From positions 1-51,048 of the IMG/VR virus record IMGVR_UViG_3300005099_000077: 51,048 nt of DNA; one strand, 5' to 3'. Positions 7,201 through 13,776 of the stretch are shown here, one piece after another. Below the pieces are notes generated by a model, which had not been told where the DNA came from, searched no databases, and saw nothing but the letters and a program-made list of their open reading frames with translations. The number at the start of each line of letters is the position of its first letter. The first letter of the stretch is position 1. The position numbers and the translations under genes were made by a program. This DNA is from a virus.

Positions 7201-7625
7201 AAGTCATTCCGCAGGTGTGCATCCCTGGCCAGAACTTCCGCCAAATAGTCCAGGTGTAGCGTCAGGCAAGTATTGGCTACCGTTGTGCAATCCCGTAGCC
7301 CTGGAATGCCCTCGACATAGGAGGATTGCCAAACCCGCCCGCCACAAACCCACTCGCCATAATGTCCCTGCACTATGGCGAAAAGAATTTCAGCGTTGGG
7401 CACACAACAAAACATATAGTGACGCGGTTTGCTCCTATCATAGGGCGGGTGGCGGTCGCCCCACTTCCGCAAAAACCGATTGCGGCGTTGGGCGCGCATT
7501 GCCAGGGCGGACATCTGACGTTGCTTTTTTCGCCTTGCCCGCTTGCTATCACGAGGCGCAATGGCTACCGATTGAAGATATTTTACTCGCTTAATTAGAT
7601 ATTTAATCCTTTCGTCTGCGTTCAT
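7164..7625 (-). CDS. Basic hypothetical protein, 153 aa
   Basis: The ATG at 7625 (MNADERIKYL) overlaps the upstream stop (ATGA) and has a GGGGAG site; the longer frame to 7655 lacks one. The N-terminal 60 residues are strongly basic and helical (RARRKKQRQ and RAQRRNRF runs), suggesting nucleic-acid binding. The rest contains several Cys residues (CC near 72, single Cys later). No family recognised. The last codons overlap the tRNA-like element. Confidence 0.65.
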   Translation of the reverse strand: MNADERIKYLIKRVKYLQSVAIAPRDSKRARRKKQRQMSALAMRAQRRNRFLRKWGDRHPPYDRSKPRHYMFCCVPNAEILFAIVQGHYGEWVCGGRVWQSSYVEGIPGLRDCTTVANTCLTLHLDYLAEVLARDAHLRNDFLGRCADAGFEV

Positions 7626-8326
7626 AATACTCCCCTCTCCTTCAGCCAATCCCAATGGAGGCGGTCGGCCTTCCGATACAGAGCCTCAATATGTAAAGGC
7701 GGTTCCATCCGCAGGCTCGTCCGCCCATAGGACGGACTTTCGTGCGGCTCAACTATCACGCCGTCGTCCTCCGTCCAAAGAAACCATCGAGACGCCTGAT
7801 ATGAACTAATCCAACCCCAATCGGGCCGTCTAACTACCACGCCGTAGTAAGTCGCCCGAATATGTGCAGGTTCGATTGGAGGCAACGGTGGGCTATTCAC
7901 TTCATATAGCATTGTGGCTACATCGCTCAGCATCAGCATCGCCGCCTCATTTATACGGTCGCTTTCGTCAAACGGTGGCGTAGCGAATAGCCGAGGCGAC
8001 GTGGGCCGCCAAATGGCAAGCACATCGGTAAAGTAGAACAACGCCTTGACGTGTATTCGCCGCCCCATTAAGCGAATGTTTCCCCGAATAACCCGCCACC
8101 GGTCGTCTTGCCATTCGCCATCAATTATGTGGTAAGCCCACCGCTTGCCTTGCTGGTATGCCACCTCTACCTGTCGCTGATAAACTTCGGACGAACAGGT
8201 AGCGAATGCCGTGGGCAATCGGTTTACCCTCGAACACCCAAACCACCCATCCACAGGCGGCCATAAGGTTGGGCTAACAAACGCTTTAACAAAGTTTTCC
8301 CGTCCAAATCCTCTCCGTTCCGGCAT
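7622..8326 (-). CDS. Hypothetical protein, 234 aa
   Basis: The start at 8326 has a GAGGGGGAT ribosome-binding site, and copy 3 of the conserved 39-bp element ends 11 bases upstream, so this gene opens a new transcript. The protein is soluble, rich in Trp, Arg and Pro, and I recognise no motif. Its stop overlaps the next gene by four bases, so the two form an operon. Confidence 0.65.
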   Translation of the reverse strand: MPERRGFGRENFVKAFVSPTLWPPVDGWFGCSRVNRLPTAFATCSSEVYQRQVEVAYQQGKRWAYHIIDGEWQDDRWRVIRGNIRLMGRRIHVKALFYFTDVLAIWRPTSPRLFATPPFDESDRINEAAMLMLSDVATMLYEVNSPPLPPIEPAHIRATYYGVVVRRPDWGWISSYQASRWFLWTEDDGVIVEPHESPSYGRTSLRMEPPLHIEALYRKADRLHWDWLKERGVL

Positions 8327-8337
8327 TTTATCCCCCT

Positions 8338-8376
8338 CATATATCAGGCAAATAATGCGACAATAATTTTACATAA
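8338..8376 (-). promoter_or_regulatory. Conserved 39-bp upstream element, copy 3
   Basis: Gapless match to two other copies. On the - strand it reads TTATGT, then TGTCGCATT, then TTGCC and ATATATG, ending 11 bases before the ATG at 8326. No sigma-70 -35/-10 pair fits all copies, so it may be a phage-specific promoter or operator. Confidence 0.7.
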
Positions 8377-8384
8377 TAAGTCCA

Positions 8385-8403
8385 GGCGGGGCCAGGCCCC
8401 GCC
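8385..8403 (-). terminator. GC-rich hairpin, possible terminator
   Basis: GGCGGGG-ccagg-CCCCGCC forms a 7-bp perfect stem directly after the 26-residue gene ending at 8409 and just before copy 3 of the 39-bp element in transcription direction. It separates two transcription units, but the U-rich tail is weak. Confidence 0.5.
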
Positions 8404-8408
8404 GCAGG

Positions 8409-8489
8409 TTAGTCACCCAGGGGCGGGCAATCCTCCCGCTTGTATTCGGCCTCCAGGTCTTCCCAGGTCTCCACATCCTTCTCTGGCAT
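8409..8489 (-). CDS. Acidic microprotein, 26 aa
   Basis: ATG at 8489 is preceded by a GGGAGG site six bases upstream and followed by 26 acidic codons (MPEKDVETWEDLEAEYKRED and six more) before TAA. It fits between two neighbours without large gaps. Too short for family assignment; supported mainly by the ribosome-binding site. Confidence 0.45.
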   Translation of the reverse strand: MPEKDVETWEDLEAEYKREDCPPLGD

Positions 8490-8492
8490 CGC

Positions 8493-8678
8493 CTACCTCC
8501 CTTTCAAGCAGGTGAGCATCTTGAGTTGTTCGGGCGTTAAATCAGTTTGCCAGTTATCAGGCAAGTTTCCGCCCGCATAGTCAGCAGCGATTATAAAAAC
8601 GAGGCGGGCCGTTTCTTTGTCGCAGCCCGTTAGGGACTGAATTAACGCCAAACAATCGGCTATATCGTTCCACGTCAT
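8493..8678 (-). CDS. Small hypothetical protein, 61 aa
   Basis: ATG at 8678 has a GGAGGTAAGGC site, six bases after the end of the upstream gene. The protein is helical (MTWNDIADCLALIQSLTGCD, then ETARLVFIIAADYAGG) with two Cys in the first helix, and is mildly acidic. No family recognised. Confidence 0.6.
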   Translation of the reverse strand: MTWNDIADCLALIQSLTGCDKETARLVFIIAADYAGGNLPDNWQTDLTPEQLKMLTCLKGR

Positions 8679-8684
8679 TTTGCC

Positions 8685-9035
8685 TTACCTCCTTCTGGCA
8701 ACATACGCCGCCAACCTTCGGGCGCTTCCCCAGGCCATCTCCTCCAACGTCATTCCAGGCCGATAATACTTTCGGCCCCGCTTTGACTTGTAGAACGCTT
8801 TGCACTTTTCGGGATGAGCCATCAGGTCTATATACTGGATTGCCGCAAAGATATTGAATGCACTCCAGACGCCCTCAAGGTCGGCCTTTACCAGGTCATA
8901 GAGGGCGCTTTTGCGCGCCCGCTTGTGGCGGTCAATAGCCGCCTGAACGTCCTCGATTAGGCCAGCAGGCGGCAAGCCTTCGTTTGCCTTCTTTGCCTGT
9001 AAATGCCTGAGATATAACTCCTTCGCCCAACTCAT
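8685..9035 (-). CDS. Hypothetical helical protein, 116 aa
   Basis: ATG at 9035 follows a TAGGAGGGC site. The protein is largely helical and basic, with KSKRGRKYYRPG near residues 83-94 and an Arg-rich C-terminus (AAYVARRR), suggesting contact with nucleic acid. No motif recognised. It lies in a run of small - strand genes with consistent spacing. Confidence 0.6.
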   Translation of the reverse strand: MSWAKELYLRHLQAKKANEGLPPAGLIEDVQAAIDRHKRARKSALYDLVKADLEGVWSAFNIFAAIQYIDLMAHPEKCKAFYKSKRGRKYYRPGMTLEEMAWGSARRLAAYVARRR

Positions 9036-9046
9036 CGCTTGCCCTC

Positions 9047-9334
9047 CTATACGAACATTAAACTGGCCTGATGAACGGTCAGCAAAACGCTTTCCTGATT
9101 GTTCAGCCGCTTAATGTCAGCGGCCAGTTGGCGCGCGGTCTCAAGCGCGCGGTCTACATCCCCCGTGTCAGTCACCAAAATCTCAATGCCCAGGGAATTC
9201 TCCTGGCCACCCATCCAGCAGCCCGCCGCTTCATAGACGGTGAAGCCATCAGGAAAAGCGCCCGCCGCTAGGCGGATAACCTTGTCCTTGTTCAGGTTTT
9301 CGGTATACAGGCGAATGCAAATAGCCTTTTCCAT
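9047..9334 (-). CDS. Phage protein of a small alpha/beta family, 95 aa
   Basis: I chose ATG at 9334 (MEKAICIRLYTENLNKDKV) because of the GGGAGGGC site; the longer frame covers a strong hairpin and is unlikely. The pattern (beta strand, TENLNKDKV, then FPDGFTVYEAAGCWMGGQEN, SLGIEILV and NNQESVLLTV near the end) resembles small phage proteins with a ferredoxin-like fold that have been seen in many phages without a known role. Function unknown. Confidence 0.6.
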   Translation of the reverse strand: MEKAICIRLYTENLNKDKVIRLAAGAFPDGFTVYEAAGCWMGGQENSLGIEILVTDTGDVDRALETARQLAADIKRLNNQESVLLTVHQASLMFV

Positions 9335-9361
9335 TTTGCCCTCCCTCCATTTTAAGATTGT

Positions 9362-9409
9362 CTGCAAACCAAAGAGGCGGGCGGTTAGCCCGCCGCTTTC
9401 CGTTTGCAG
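9362..9409 (-). terminator. Strong intergenic hairpin
   Basis: Nested inverted repeats CTGCAAAC/GTTTGCAG (outer, 8 bp) and GGCGGGC/GCCCGCC (inner, 7 bp, 5-base loop) fill the gap between two - strand genes. No U-run follows, so it may be an RNA-processing or stability hairpin rather than a classic terminator. Confidence 0.55.
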
Positions 9410-9416
9410 GCAACCC

Positions 9417-9623
9417 CTAACCGTTGGGCCACGTAAAGCCGTAGGCTTTGGCCCGGACGTAGAGGGCAACCTTGCCGCCGTTGGCGCGGGCAATCAGGGC
9501 CAGCTTCTCCAAAAGCTTCTCCTCCGCCGCCGTCTCTACGGTATGAACCACCTTGTTATCCCGCCCCACCAACACGGTCTTGCCATTCCTGTTCTTAACG
9601 TCCAGCCTTAGCGCCCTGGCCAT
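9417..9623 (-). CDS. Small basic protein, 68 aa
   Basis: ATG at 9623 (MARALRLDVKNRNGK) follows an AAAGGAGGTGACGGGG leader; a GTG three codons earlier lies inside that leader. The first half has beta-strand character (LDVKNRNGKTVLVGRDNKVV), the second a helix and strand. No family recognised. The start overlaps the end of the zinc-ribbon gene upstream by 29 bases. Confidence 0.6.
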   Translation of the reverse strand: MARALRLDVKNRNGKTVLVGRDNKVVHTVETAAEEKLLEKLALIARANGGKVALYVRAKAYGFTWPNG

Positions 9624-9759
9624 CCCCGTCACCTCCTTTCCGTCTACACTTAGAGCATACGCCCCATACCGCTTCCTTCGGGCTTAACTTTCGGCCACAA
9701 TTTTGACAATGTGGCGTTCGATTTTTGCCCTTGATTTTGATTGTCTTTTTCCCCATCAT
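9595..9759 (-). CDS. Small zinc-ribbon protein, 54 aa
   Basis: The frame starts at an ATG overlapping the upstream stop (ATGA at 9756-9759) after a GGAGGG site. Two CxxC pairs, HCQNCGRKL (near 17-25) and GVCSKCRRK (near 33-41), make a classic four-Cys zinc ribbon, preceded by a basic KKTIKIKGKNR segment. Such small phage zinc ribbons often bind nucleic acid or RNA polymerase, but no specific role is shown. It overlaps the next gene by 29 bases in another frame. Confidence 0.65.
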   Translation of the reverse strand: MMGKKTIKIKGKNRTPHCQNCGRKLSPKEAVWGVCSKCRRKGGDGDGQGAKAGR

Positions 9760-10310
9760 CCCTCCAGTCTCAAGTCTACTACAAGCTCATTGGGCGGTGT
9801 ATCGGCAAACCATTCGCCATCCTCCCACTTTGGCGTATAGCCACATAAGGCTACAATCCCGTTTGCCAGCCCTTCCGGGTCGCCAAATCTCAGGTATGGC
9901 GGTATCTTGTTTCTTAAGACGGTCAAAGTCAAATGGTGTCCAATTTCGTGCAACCAAATTGGGACTAGCATCCCCGGCCTATGCTTCATCACGTTTGGCA
10001 AGTAGATTTTGAACAGGGCAAATCTTTCGTCTGAGGCCAGCCAGTTGTAGCAGGCCACCCTGTGTGGATTTTCATCACATCGTTTGGTCACAATGTCCAG
10101 CCGATAACCCCATCCCGCCGCCGAAGGAAACTTTTGTTCGATTAACCTCATTGCCTCATCGAATGCCTCTTTGATTATATCCGGCCAGCGGTTTGAGCTT
10201 ATCGCGTCTTGCCAAAACGCCGCAATCTCTTCGGCCTCTTCCCTTAATCTTTTCTCTTTTGTGTTAACCCAACTAGGCCATTGGCCTTTGCGTTTGCGTC
10301 GCCTGGACAT
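9756..10310 (-). CDS. ImmA/IrrE-like zinc metallopeptidase, 184 aa
   Basis: Start at ATG 10310 (MSRRRKRKG), which has GGAGGGC at proper spacing; the earlier ATG at 10325 lies in the 39-bp element. HEIGHH at residues 121-126 supplies the HExxH zinc motif, and Glu146 in DPEGLANGI lies 21 residues after the second His, as in gluzincins. The E..AN pattern is typical of ImmA/IrrE peptidases, which cleave repressors or toxins' partners. The N-terminus is very basic. No repressor gene is adjacent. It is the first gene after copy 2 of the 39-bp element. Confidence 0.7.
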   Translation of the reverse strand: MSRRRKRKGQWPSWVNTKEKRLREEAEEIAAFWQDAISSNRWPDIIKEAFDEAMRLIEQKFPSAAGWGYRLDIVTKRCDENPHRVACYNWLASDERFALFKIYLPNVMKHRPGMLVPIWLHEIGHHLTLTVLRNKIPPYLRFGDPEGLANGIVALCGYTPKWEDGEWFADTPPNELVVDLRLEG

Positions 10311-10322
10311 AGCAATGCCCTC

Positions 10323-10361
10323 CATATATTAGGCAACAAATGCGACATAGAATTGACATAA
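10323..10361 (-). promoter_or_regulatory. Conserved 39-bp upstream element, copy 2
   Basis: Same gapless element as at 8338 and 12242. It ends 12 bases upstream of the ATG at 10310 and directly abuts the GGAGGG ribosome-binding site, implying a very short mRNA leader if the ATATAT part acts as a -10. Confidence 0.7.
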
Positions 10362-10363
10362 CG

Positions 10364-10435
10364 CTAGGGCCTAAATACCACATAGAACACGCCTGTCACC
10401 AATGCCCAAAGGCCAAAGACAAAGAGCAATGCCAT
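10364..10435 (-). CDS. Single-pass membrane microprotein, 23 aa
   Basis: A very strong AAAGGAGGTG site precedes ATG 10435 by six bases, followed by 23 almost wholly hydrophobic codons (MALLFVFGLWALVTGVFYVV, then FRP). It is one transmembrane helix with a short basic end. Existence rests on the ribosome-binding site and the fit between neighbours; the role is unknown. Confidence 0.55.
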   Translation of the reverse strand: MALLFVFGLWALVTGVFYVVFRP

Positions 10436-10450
10436 CGCTTTCACCTCCTT

Positions 10451-10756
10451 TCAGTCAAGTAATCCCTTGTGTGTCCAGGCCAGCCAATGCAGCCAAACCG
10501 TCCCCGCGAAAGCGGCCTTTTCCTTGTCGCTTAAATCGGCAATCCATTCCCCATCCCGGTCGCCCCAATAGACGGAAACGTAGTTGCGGCCTTTATAGTG
10601 TGGCGGCAAGACAACGCCGCCGCTTCGCCATTTCACTTCGCCCGTCCAGGTATCCGGCAAGCTTTCGGCTACAACTAAAGCGGCCTTGTTGACGGTCTCA
10701 TAATGTTCATAATCGGCATTGTCGCCTAACCTAATCCAGACATATCGCTTGTCCAT
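10451..10756 (-). CDS. Hypothetical protein, 101 aa
   Basis: ATG at 10756 (MDKRYVWIRLGD) follows GGAGGTGACTAGA. The protein is soluble, with many Trp and Tyr residues and an early beta strand, then an Ala-rich helix, then a short WxxxLxDKEK motif region. It ends 15 bases before the microprotein start. No family recognised. Confidence 0.6.
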   Translation of the reverse strand: MDKRYVWIRLGDNADYEHYETVNKAALVVAESLPDTWTGEVKWRSGGVVLPPHYKGRNYVSVYWGDRDGEWIADLSDKEKAAFAGTVWLHWLAWTHKGLLD

Positions 10757-10757
10757 T

Positions 10758-10847
10758 CTAGTCACCTCCATTATACTTTCGGTATATCGCGTATCCGATT
10801 AACCAGAACACAATCCACTTTGTTATGTAAACAATCCACTTTATCAT
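10758..10847 (-). CDS. Single-pass membrane microprotein, 29 aa
   Basis: ATG at 10847 follows the stop of the upstream gene by two bases and an AGAGGG site; the frame (MIKWIVYITKWIVFWLIGYA, then IYRKYNGGD) is one amphipathic transmembrane helix with two WIV repeats. Its last codons carry the GGAGGTGA ribosome-binding site of the next gene, which supports coupling. Confidence 0.55.
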   Translation of the reverse strand: MIKWIVYITKWIVFWLIGYAIYRKYNGGD

Positions 10848-10849
10848 CC

Positions 10850-11113
10850 TTAACCCTCTTCCTCAAACGCTTCCCTGCAAACGTCGCCATCATCAGTGCA
10901 GGCATAGAACTGCACCCAAACGTTATCGTCTACATCGTAAAGCTTTTCCTCGATTGTCTCTAACATTGGTGTCACAATGTGGCCTTCTTCTGTATATTCT
11001 TCTAACACGGTGTCCAGATATTCTAATGCCGCGTCTTCATCGAGAAAGGCCACATTGTCTTCTGGTAAACATCCGTAAAATCCCCAGGCCACGTGATAAT
11101 GTAGAGGCAACAT
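10850..11113 (-). CDS. Acidic hypothetical protein, 87 aa
   Basis: ATG at 11113 has a GGGGAGGGGG site. The protein is strongly acidic (EEYTEEGHIV and DDGDVCREAFEEEG at the end) with a hydrophobic N-terminus rich in His and aromatic residues. Acidic small early proteins of phages often bind host proteins, but nothing identifies a target here. Confidence 0.6.
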   Translation of the reverse strand: MLPLHYHVAWGFYGCLPEDNVAFLDEDAALEYLDTVLEEYTEEGHIVTPMLETIEEKLYDVDDNVWVQFYACTDDGDVCREAFEEEG

Positions 11114-11114
11114 T

Positions 11115-11351
11115 TTACCCCCTCCCCTTTACATAATCTAACGTGATTTTAATCCAGGCCAACAGAAAGTTTACCGTGATTAGGCCAACTATGATATTGC
11201 GCAATACGCCAACACCAGTATAAAGCAAGTAGGATTTTACGCCAATAGCATAGCATTGGCCTATATATGTGCTGGATTGCGCAATTGCTAGCGTCAACAG
11301 CCAGCCCTGGATTAAAGCTTTGTGTTCTGGTATAAGCTTTGGCCTTTTCAT
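11115..11351 (-). CDS. Two-helix membrane protein, 78 aa
   Basis: ATG at 11351 overlaps the upstream stop (ATGA) with a GAGGT site. Two hydrophobic segments are visible (about 14-30 and 46-70), flanked by a basic N-terminus (MKRPKL) and C-terminus (KGRG), so both ends are probably cytoplasmic. Role unknown; an early membrane protein such as a superinfection-exclusion factor is possible but not shown. Confidence 0.6.
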   Translation of the reverse strand: MKRPKLIPEHKALIQGWLLTLAIAQSSTYIGQCYAIGVKSYLLYTGVGVLRNIIVGLITVNFLLAWIKITLDYVKGRG

Positions 11352-11716
11352 AAGTTTACCTCAACTAATCCTAAATCTATCGCTTTCTTTACAACCGGCG
11401 CGCGTTCTTTAATAAATCGTTCTAATCGTCTAGACGCCGCCCTATATTCTTTATACTCTCCAGTAAAGTAGCCGCCATTATATGCGTTTATAGTTGTAAT
11501 TGCGTCTAGTATATCCTTTGGAATTATGCCCTGTTTTACCAGTTGTCTAACTGTGCTTTCGGCATCGCTTATAAACGCATTGCGACAAGGTGGGAATTTA
11601 TTAGACGTTTGTTCATAGCGTTCAATTAACTCATCTAGAGACAACACACGTTTACCATTTACACGTTCAGGCAAGTCAATAGTTGGCAAACCGTAAAGCT
11701 TATCATAGTTGGACAT
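11348..11716 (-). CDS. Hypothetical protein, 122 aa
   Basis: ATG at 11716 has a TGGAGGTAAC site two bases after the upstream gene's stop. The protein is soluble and mostly helical with an Arg/Lys-rich second half (RAASRRLERFIKERAP). No motif recognised. Its DNA is more AT-rich than that of the structural genes, as is the DNA up to 12.7 kb. Confidence 0.6.
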   Translation of the reverse strand: MSNYDKLYGLPTIDLPERVNGKRVLSLDELIERYEQTSNKFPPCRNAFISDAESTVRQLVKQGIIPKDILDAITTINAYNGGYFTGEYKEYRAASRRLERFIKERAPVVKKAIDLGLVEVNL

Positions 11717-11718
11717 TG

Positions 11719-12228
11719 TTACCTCCAGCTTGTTATCTCTACTTTAGAATATTGGCCTTTGTTTCCTATGGTCAAGGTGGTCAAAGGCAATCCCATCCTA
11801 AAATATCTAGGATTAACGTTTCCATTGTTTGCTTTCCAGTATTCTACATAGGCGTAAAATACAATCAACCCTTGAGGCCAACCTTGCTTTGCATATTTAA
11901 GTATAATGGTGGCCTTTTTGACTGTCCTGCTATTGCTGGTCTCAATAGCGTTTTCTAAATAGCGTCTTGCTGATACATAAGTCGCAAAGGCGACAAGCTT
12001 GTAGCTACCGGTTTGCTGTTGTCTAGCCTTTTCGACTTTCCAGCTTGTTGGCCTATGCTGGTCGAAAACTTTGGCCTTGATTATAACGTGTGCTCTACCG
12101 GATTTAACCGGTTTGCCGGTCTTTGTTGGGACGCTATTCTTTAATCCTTTGGCAATCCTTAGCGACGTGATACCAGCAAGCTTTTGCTTTCTAACTGGTC
12201 TATTGTTGCCTGGTATACGTGTAGACAT
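11719..12228 (-). CDS. Basic hypothetical protein, 169 aa
   Basis: ATG at 12228 follows AAAGGAGGTTGCT, and copy 1 of the 39-bp element ends 13 bases upstream. The protein is very basic in the first 60 residues and then predicted alpha/beta, with a YLENAIETSNSRTVKKATII helix. It resembles no family I know. The AT-rich codon use sets it apart from the late genes. Confidence 0.6.
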   Translation of the reverse strand: MSTRIPGNNRPVRKQKLAGITSLRIAKGLKNSVPTKTGKPVKSGRAHVIIKAKVFDQHRPTSWKVEKARQQQTGSYKLVAFATYVSARRYLENAIETSNSRTVKKATIILKYAKQGWPQGLIVFYAYVEYWKANNGNVNPRYFRMGLPLTTLTIGNKGQYSKVEITSWR

Positions 12229-12241
12229 AGCAACCTCCTTT

Positions 12242-12280
12242 CATATATTAGGCAAAAAATGCGACACAGAGTTAACATAA
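12242..12280 (-). promoter_or_regulatory. Conserved 39-bp upstream element, copy 1
   Basis: First of three gapless copies (others at 10323 and 8338). Shared invariant parts on the - strand are TTATGT, TGTCGCATT, TTGCC and ATATATG. It lies partly in the 43-base gap between two genes, directly before a strong ribosome-binding site. Confidence 0.7.
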
Positions 12281-12673
12281 CTGATAAGCTTTCGCTATAT
12301 CAGTTAGCTGACAATTGTATTGGCCTTGTCTTAACGTTTTGTGATTATCGTCTTTGGCGTTATGCCAAACGGTTATAACGGTTATGCCCTTTTCGCTTGC
12401 CTCTATTGCTATACAGGTAACACCATAGCGATAACAATAGCGCAAAGCTTTGCCTCCATTATTATGAACCTCAAAAAGGTAACCTCTTGTTATCGCTTTC
12501 TTTACCATTCCCTTGTTAACTTTCTTCTTTAGACGTTTAAGCTTGCTTTCGCTATGGTCAATATAGTTAACGCCAAAAGCTTTTAATAGCGCAATATGCT
12601 TTTGCTGAAGTTTAGAGGCAAGTATTAAATCTTGTTTATTCCATCTAGTTATATGCGTTCTTAAGCTTAACAT
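12272..12673 (-). CDS. Basic hypothetical early protein, 133 aa
   Basis: First gene after the consensus promoter at 12730-12758; ATG 12673 has GAAAGGAGGTTAG. The protein is Lys-rich (SKLKRLKKKVNKG) with a beta-rich second half (YGVTCIAIEASEKGITVITV) that resembles a nuclease-like or small alpha/beta core, but no catalytic motif is clear. Being the first early gene, it may act on host functions (inference). Confidence 0.6.
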   Translation of the reverse strand: MLSLRTHITRWNKQDLILASKLQQKHIALLKAFGVNYIDHSESKLKRLKKKVNKGMVKKAITRGYLFEVHNNGGKALRYCYRYGVTCIAIEASEKGITVITVWHNAKDDNHKTLRQGQYNCQLTDIAKAYQLC

Positions 12674-12698
12674 AATTCTAACCTCCTTTCATAGAGAC

Positions 12699-12728
12699 AA
12701 GGCGCGCCTTTTCCATTTTGCGCGCCTT
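12699..12728 (-). promoter_or_regulatory. Palindrome over the early transcription start (operator candidate)
   Basis: AAGGCGCGC (12699-12707) is the exact complement of GCGCGCCTT (12720-12728), and the left arm is itself part of a 12-bp perfect palindrome AAGGCGCGCCTT. The right arm lies between the -10 box and the expected transcription start near 12723, so a bound protein would block the promoter; alternatively the RNA forms a leader hairpin. Confidence 0.6.
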
Positions 12729-12729
12729 T

Positions 12730-12758
12730 ATTATAGCGCGTTTGTTTTGCCTTGTCAA
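12730..12758 (-). promoter_or_regulatory. Perfect sigma-70 consensus promoter for the early block
   Basis: On the - strand, TTGACA (12758-12753) and TATAAT (12735-12730) are separated by exactly 17 bases, a full match to the bacterial housekeeping consensus. It drives the first early gene at 12673. This is the clearest promoter in the window and shows that the unmodified host polymerase can start the infection programme. Confidence 0.85.
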
Positions 12759-12910
12759 GTGAAAAATGCCGTTTTTGGGCAAATTTATACTAAATCGTAT
12801 GAATACGGTTGACGTTTGTTTTGTGCTTTGCGCTATGTCCTGGCTTTGTTTACCATACCGATTATATATCACCTAAAACGATTTAGTTATTTATGCGCCT
12901 TTGGTCTTTT

Positions 12911-12998
12911 GGCCTCTTTGTGTGACAAGCTTAGCATAGCAAGCTTTGGCCTTTCGCCCTTGTCTTTGGCCTTGTCAAGCTTGTCACACAAAAAGGCC
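12911..12998. repeat. 22-bp inverted repeat with TGTGTGACA core
   Basis: 12911-12932 (GGCCTCTTTGTGTGACAAGC, then TT) and 12977-12998 are reverse complements with one mismatch, 44 bases apart. The core TTTGTGTGACA occurs again directly at about 13056-13067 and 13404-13414. These look like binding sites for a sequence-specific protein, such as a replication initiator or repressor. Confidence 0.75.
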
Positions 12999-13119
12999 AA
13001 AGTCTAGGCCAAAGCAAAACAAGCTTGACAAAGGCAAGGCCAACACATAGCGCCCTTTTGTGTGACAAAGCACACAGAACACGGTCGAGCTTTCCCTTTC
13101 CCCCTAGGCCAAAGTCTAG
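12994..13119. repeat. 14-bp direct repeat AGGCCAAAGTCTAG
   Basis: Exact copies of AGGCCAAAGTCTAG lie at 12994-13007 and 13106-13119, 112 bases apart start to start. They flank the third TTTTGTGTGACA copy, adding to the repeat-rich character of this control region. Confidence 0.7.
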
Positions 13120-13505
13120 CACAGCACAGCATTGGCGCGCCTTGTCTTGCCTTGACTTGCCTGCATCACGTCATCGCCATAGCCACCCCCGGCCTCCTCC
13201 GCCCCTCCTGCGTTGGCGAGCGAGCGGCGATGATGGGGGGTGATGGCGCTGGCGATGGTGATGGTGGGACGATTGTTCAGGCCAAAGTTGGGTGGAAATT
13301 GGCCCAATCTAGGGCAAGTCGCTGAAAAAGCGTGCCCAATTTTGGGGAAATATCCACAAAACGGAGGGCAATTTTGCAGAAGAAAAAGAAAAGCAAGTGC
13401 CCGTTTTGTGTGACACGCAAACAAGGACGGGCCACTTAGCAAGCTATGCAAGTTTTCAAAGCAAGACTTTCATAGCTTTCAAAATTACTAAACAAAATCT
13501 AAGTT

Positions 13506-13565
13506 GCAGGCGAAGTCCCGAAGATGAGGGGCGGCAGCCCCGTCTCACAGAGGGACTTCGCCTGC
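13506..13565. repeat. Hairpin with 14-bp perfect stem
   Basis: GCAGGCGAAGTCCC (13506-13519) pairs with GGGACTTCGCCTGC (13552-13565). Inside is a second stem (GGGGC/GCCCC). No U-run follows on either strand, which argues against a simple terminator. Confidence 0.75.
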
Positions 13566-13658
13566 CAAACAAGCAAATTCGTCACTTATGTCTACTCTTT
13601 GCTTGACATAAAATGACGAATAATGGAGGGAATAGTGGAGATATGAATATCTCGCCTA

Positions 13659-13775
13659 GGTGGGCGGGCGAGATGCGGTTAGCGTGCAATCACGCCCGCG
13701 ATTCGGCTGCCGCCTCAGTCGCGGGCGTGATGCTATGCAAGAAGTCAAGTGTTAGCAGAATCTCGCCCGCCCACC
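13659..13775. repeat. Nested 16-bp and 13-bp inverted repeats (large cruciform)
   Basis: A 16-bp perfect outer stem, GGTGGGCGGGCGAGAT (13659-13674) with its complement at 13760-13775, encloses a 13-bp perfect inner stem (13689-13701 with 13719-13731, core CACGCCCGCGA). Together they give a 117-base cruciform-capable block of high GC content upstream of the late genes. Confidence 0.8.
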
Positions 13776-13776
13776 C

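Noticed and set aside
12678-13451. Open frames of 60-110 codons on both strands in the control region
   Set aside because: No ribosome-binding sites, odd composition, and they overlap the consensus promoter and repeats; they look like chance frames.
13608-13640. Late + strand promoter at TTGACATAAAAT
   Set aside because: TTGACA is present but no acceptable -10 lies 16-18 bases downstream, and TAAAAT has no good -35.
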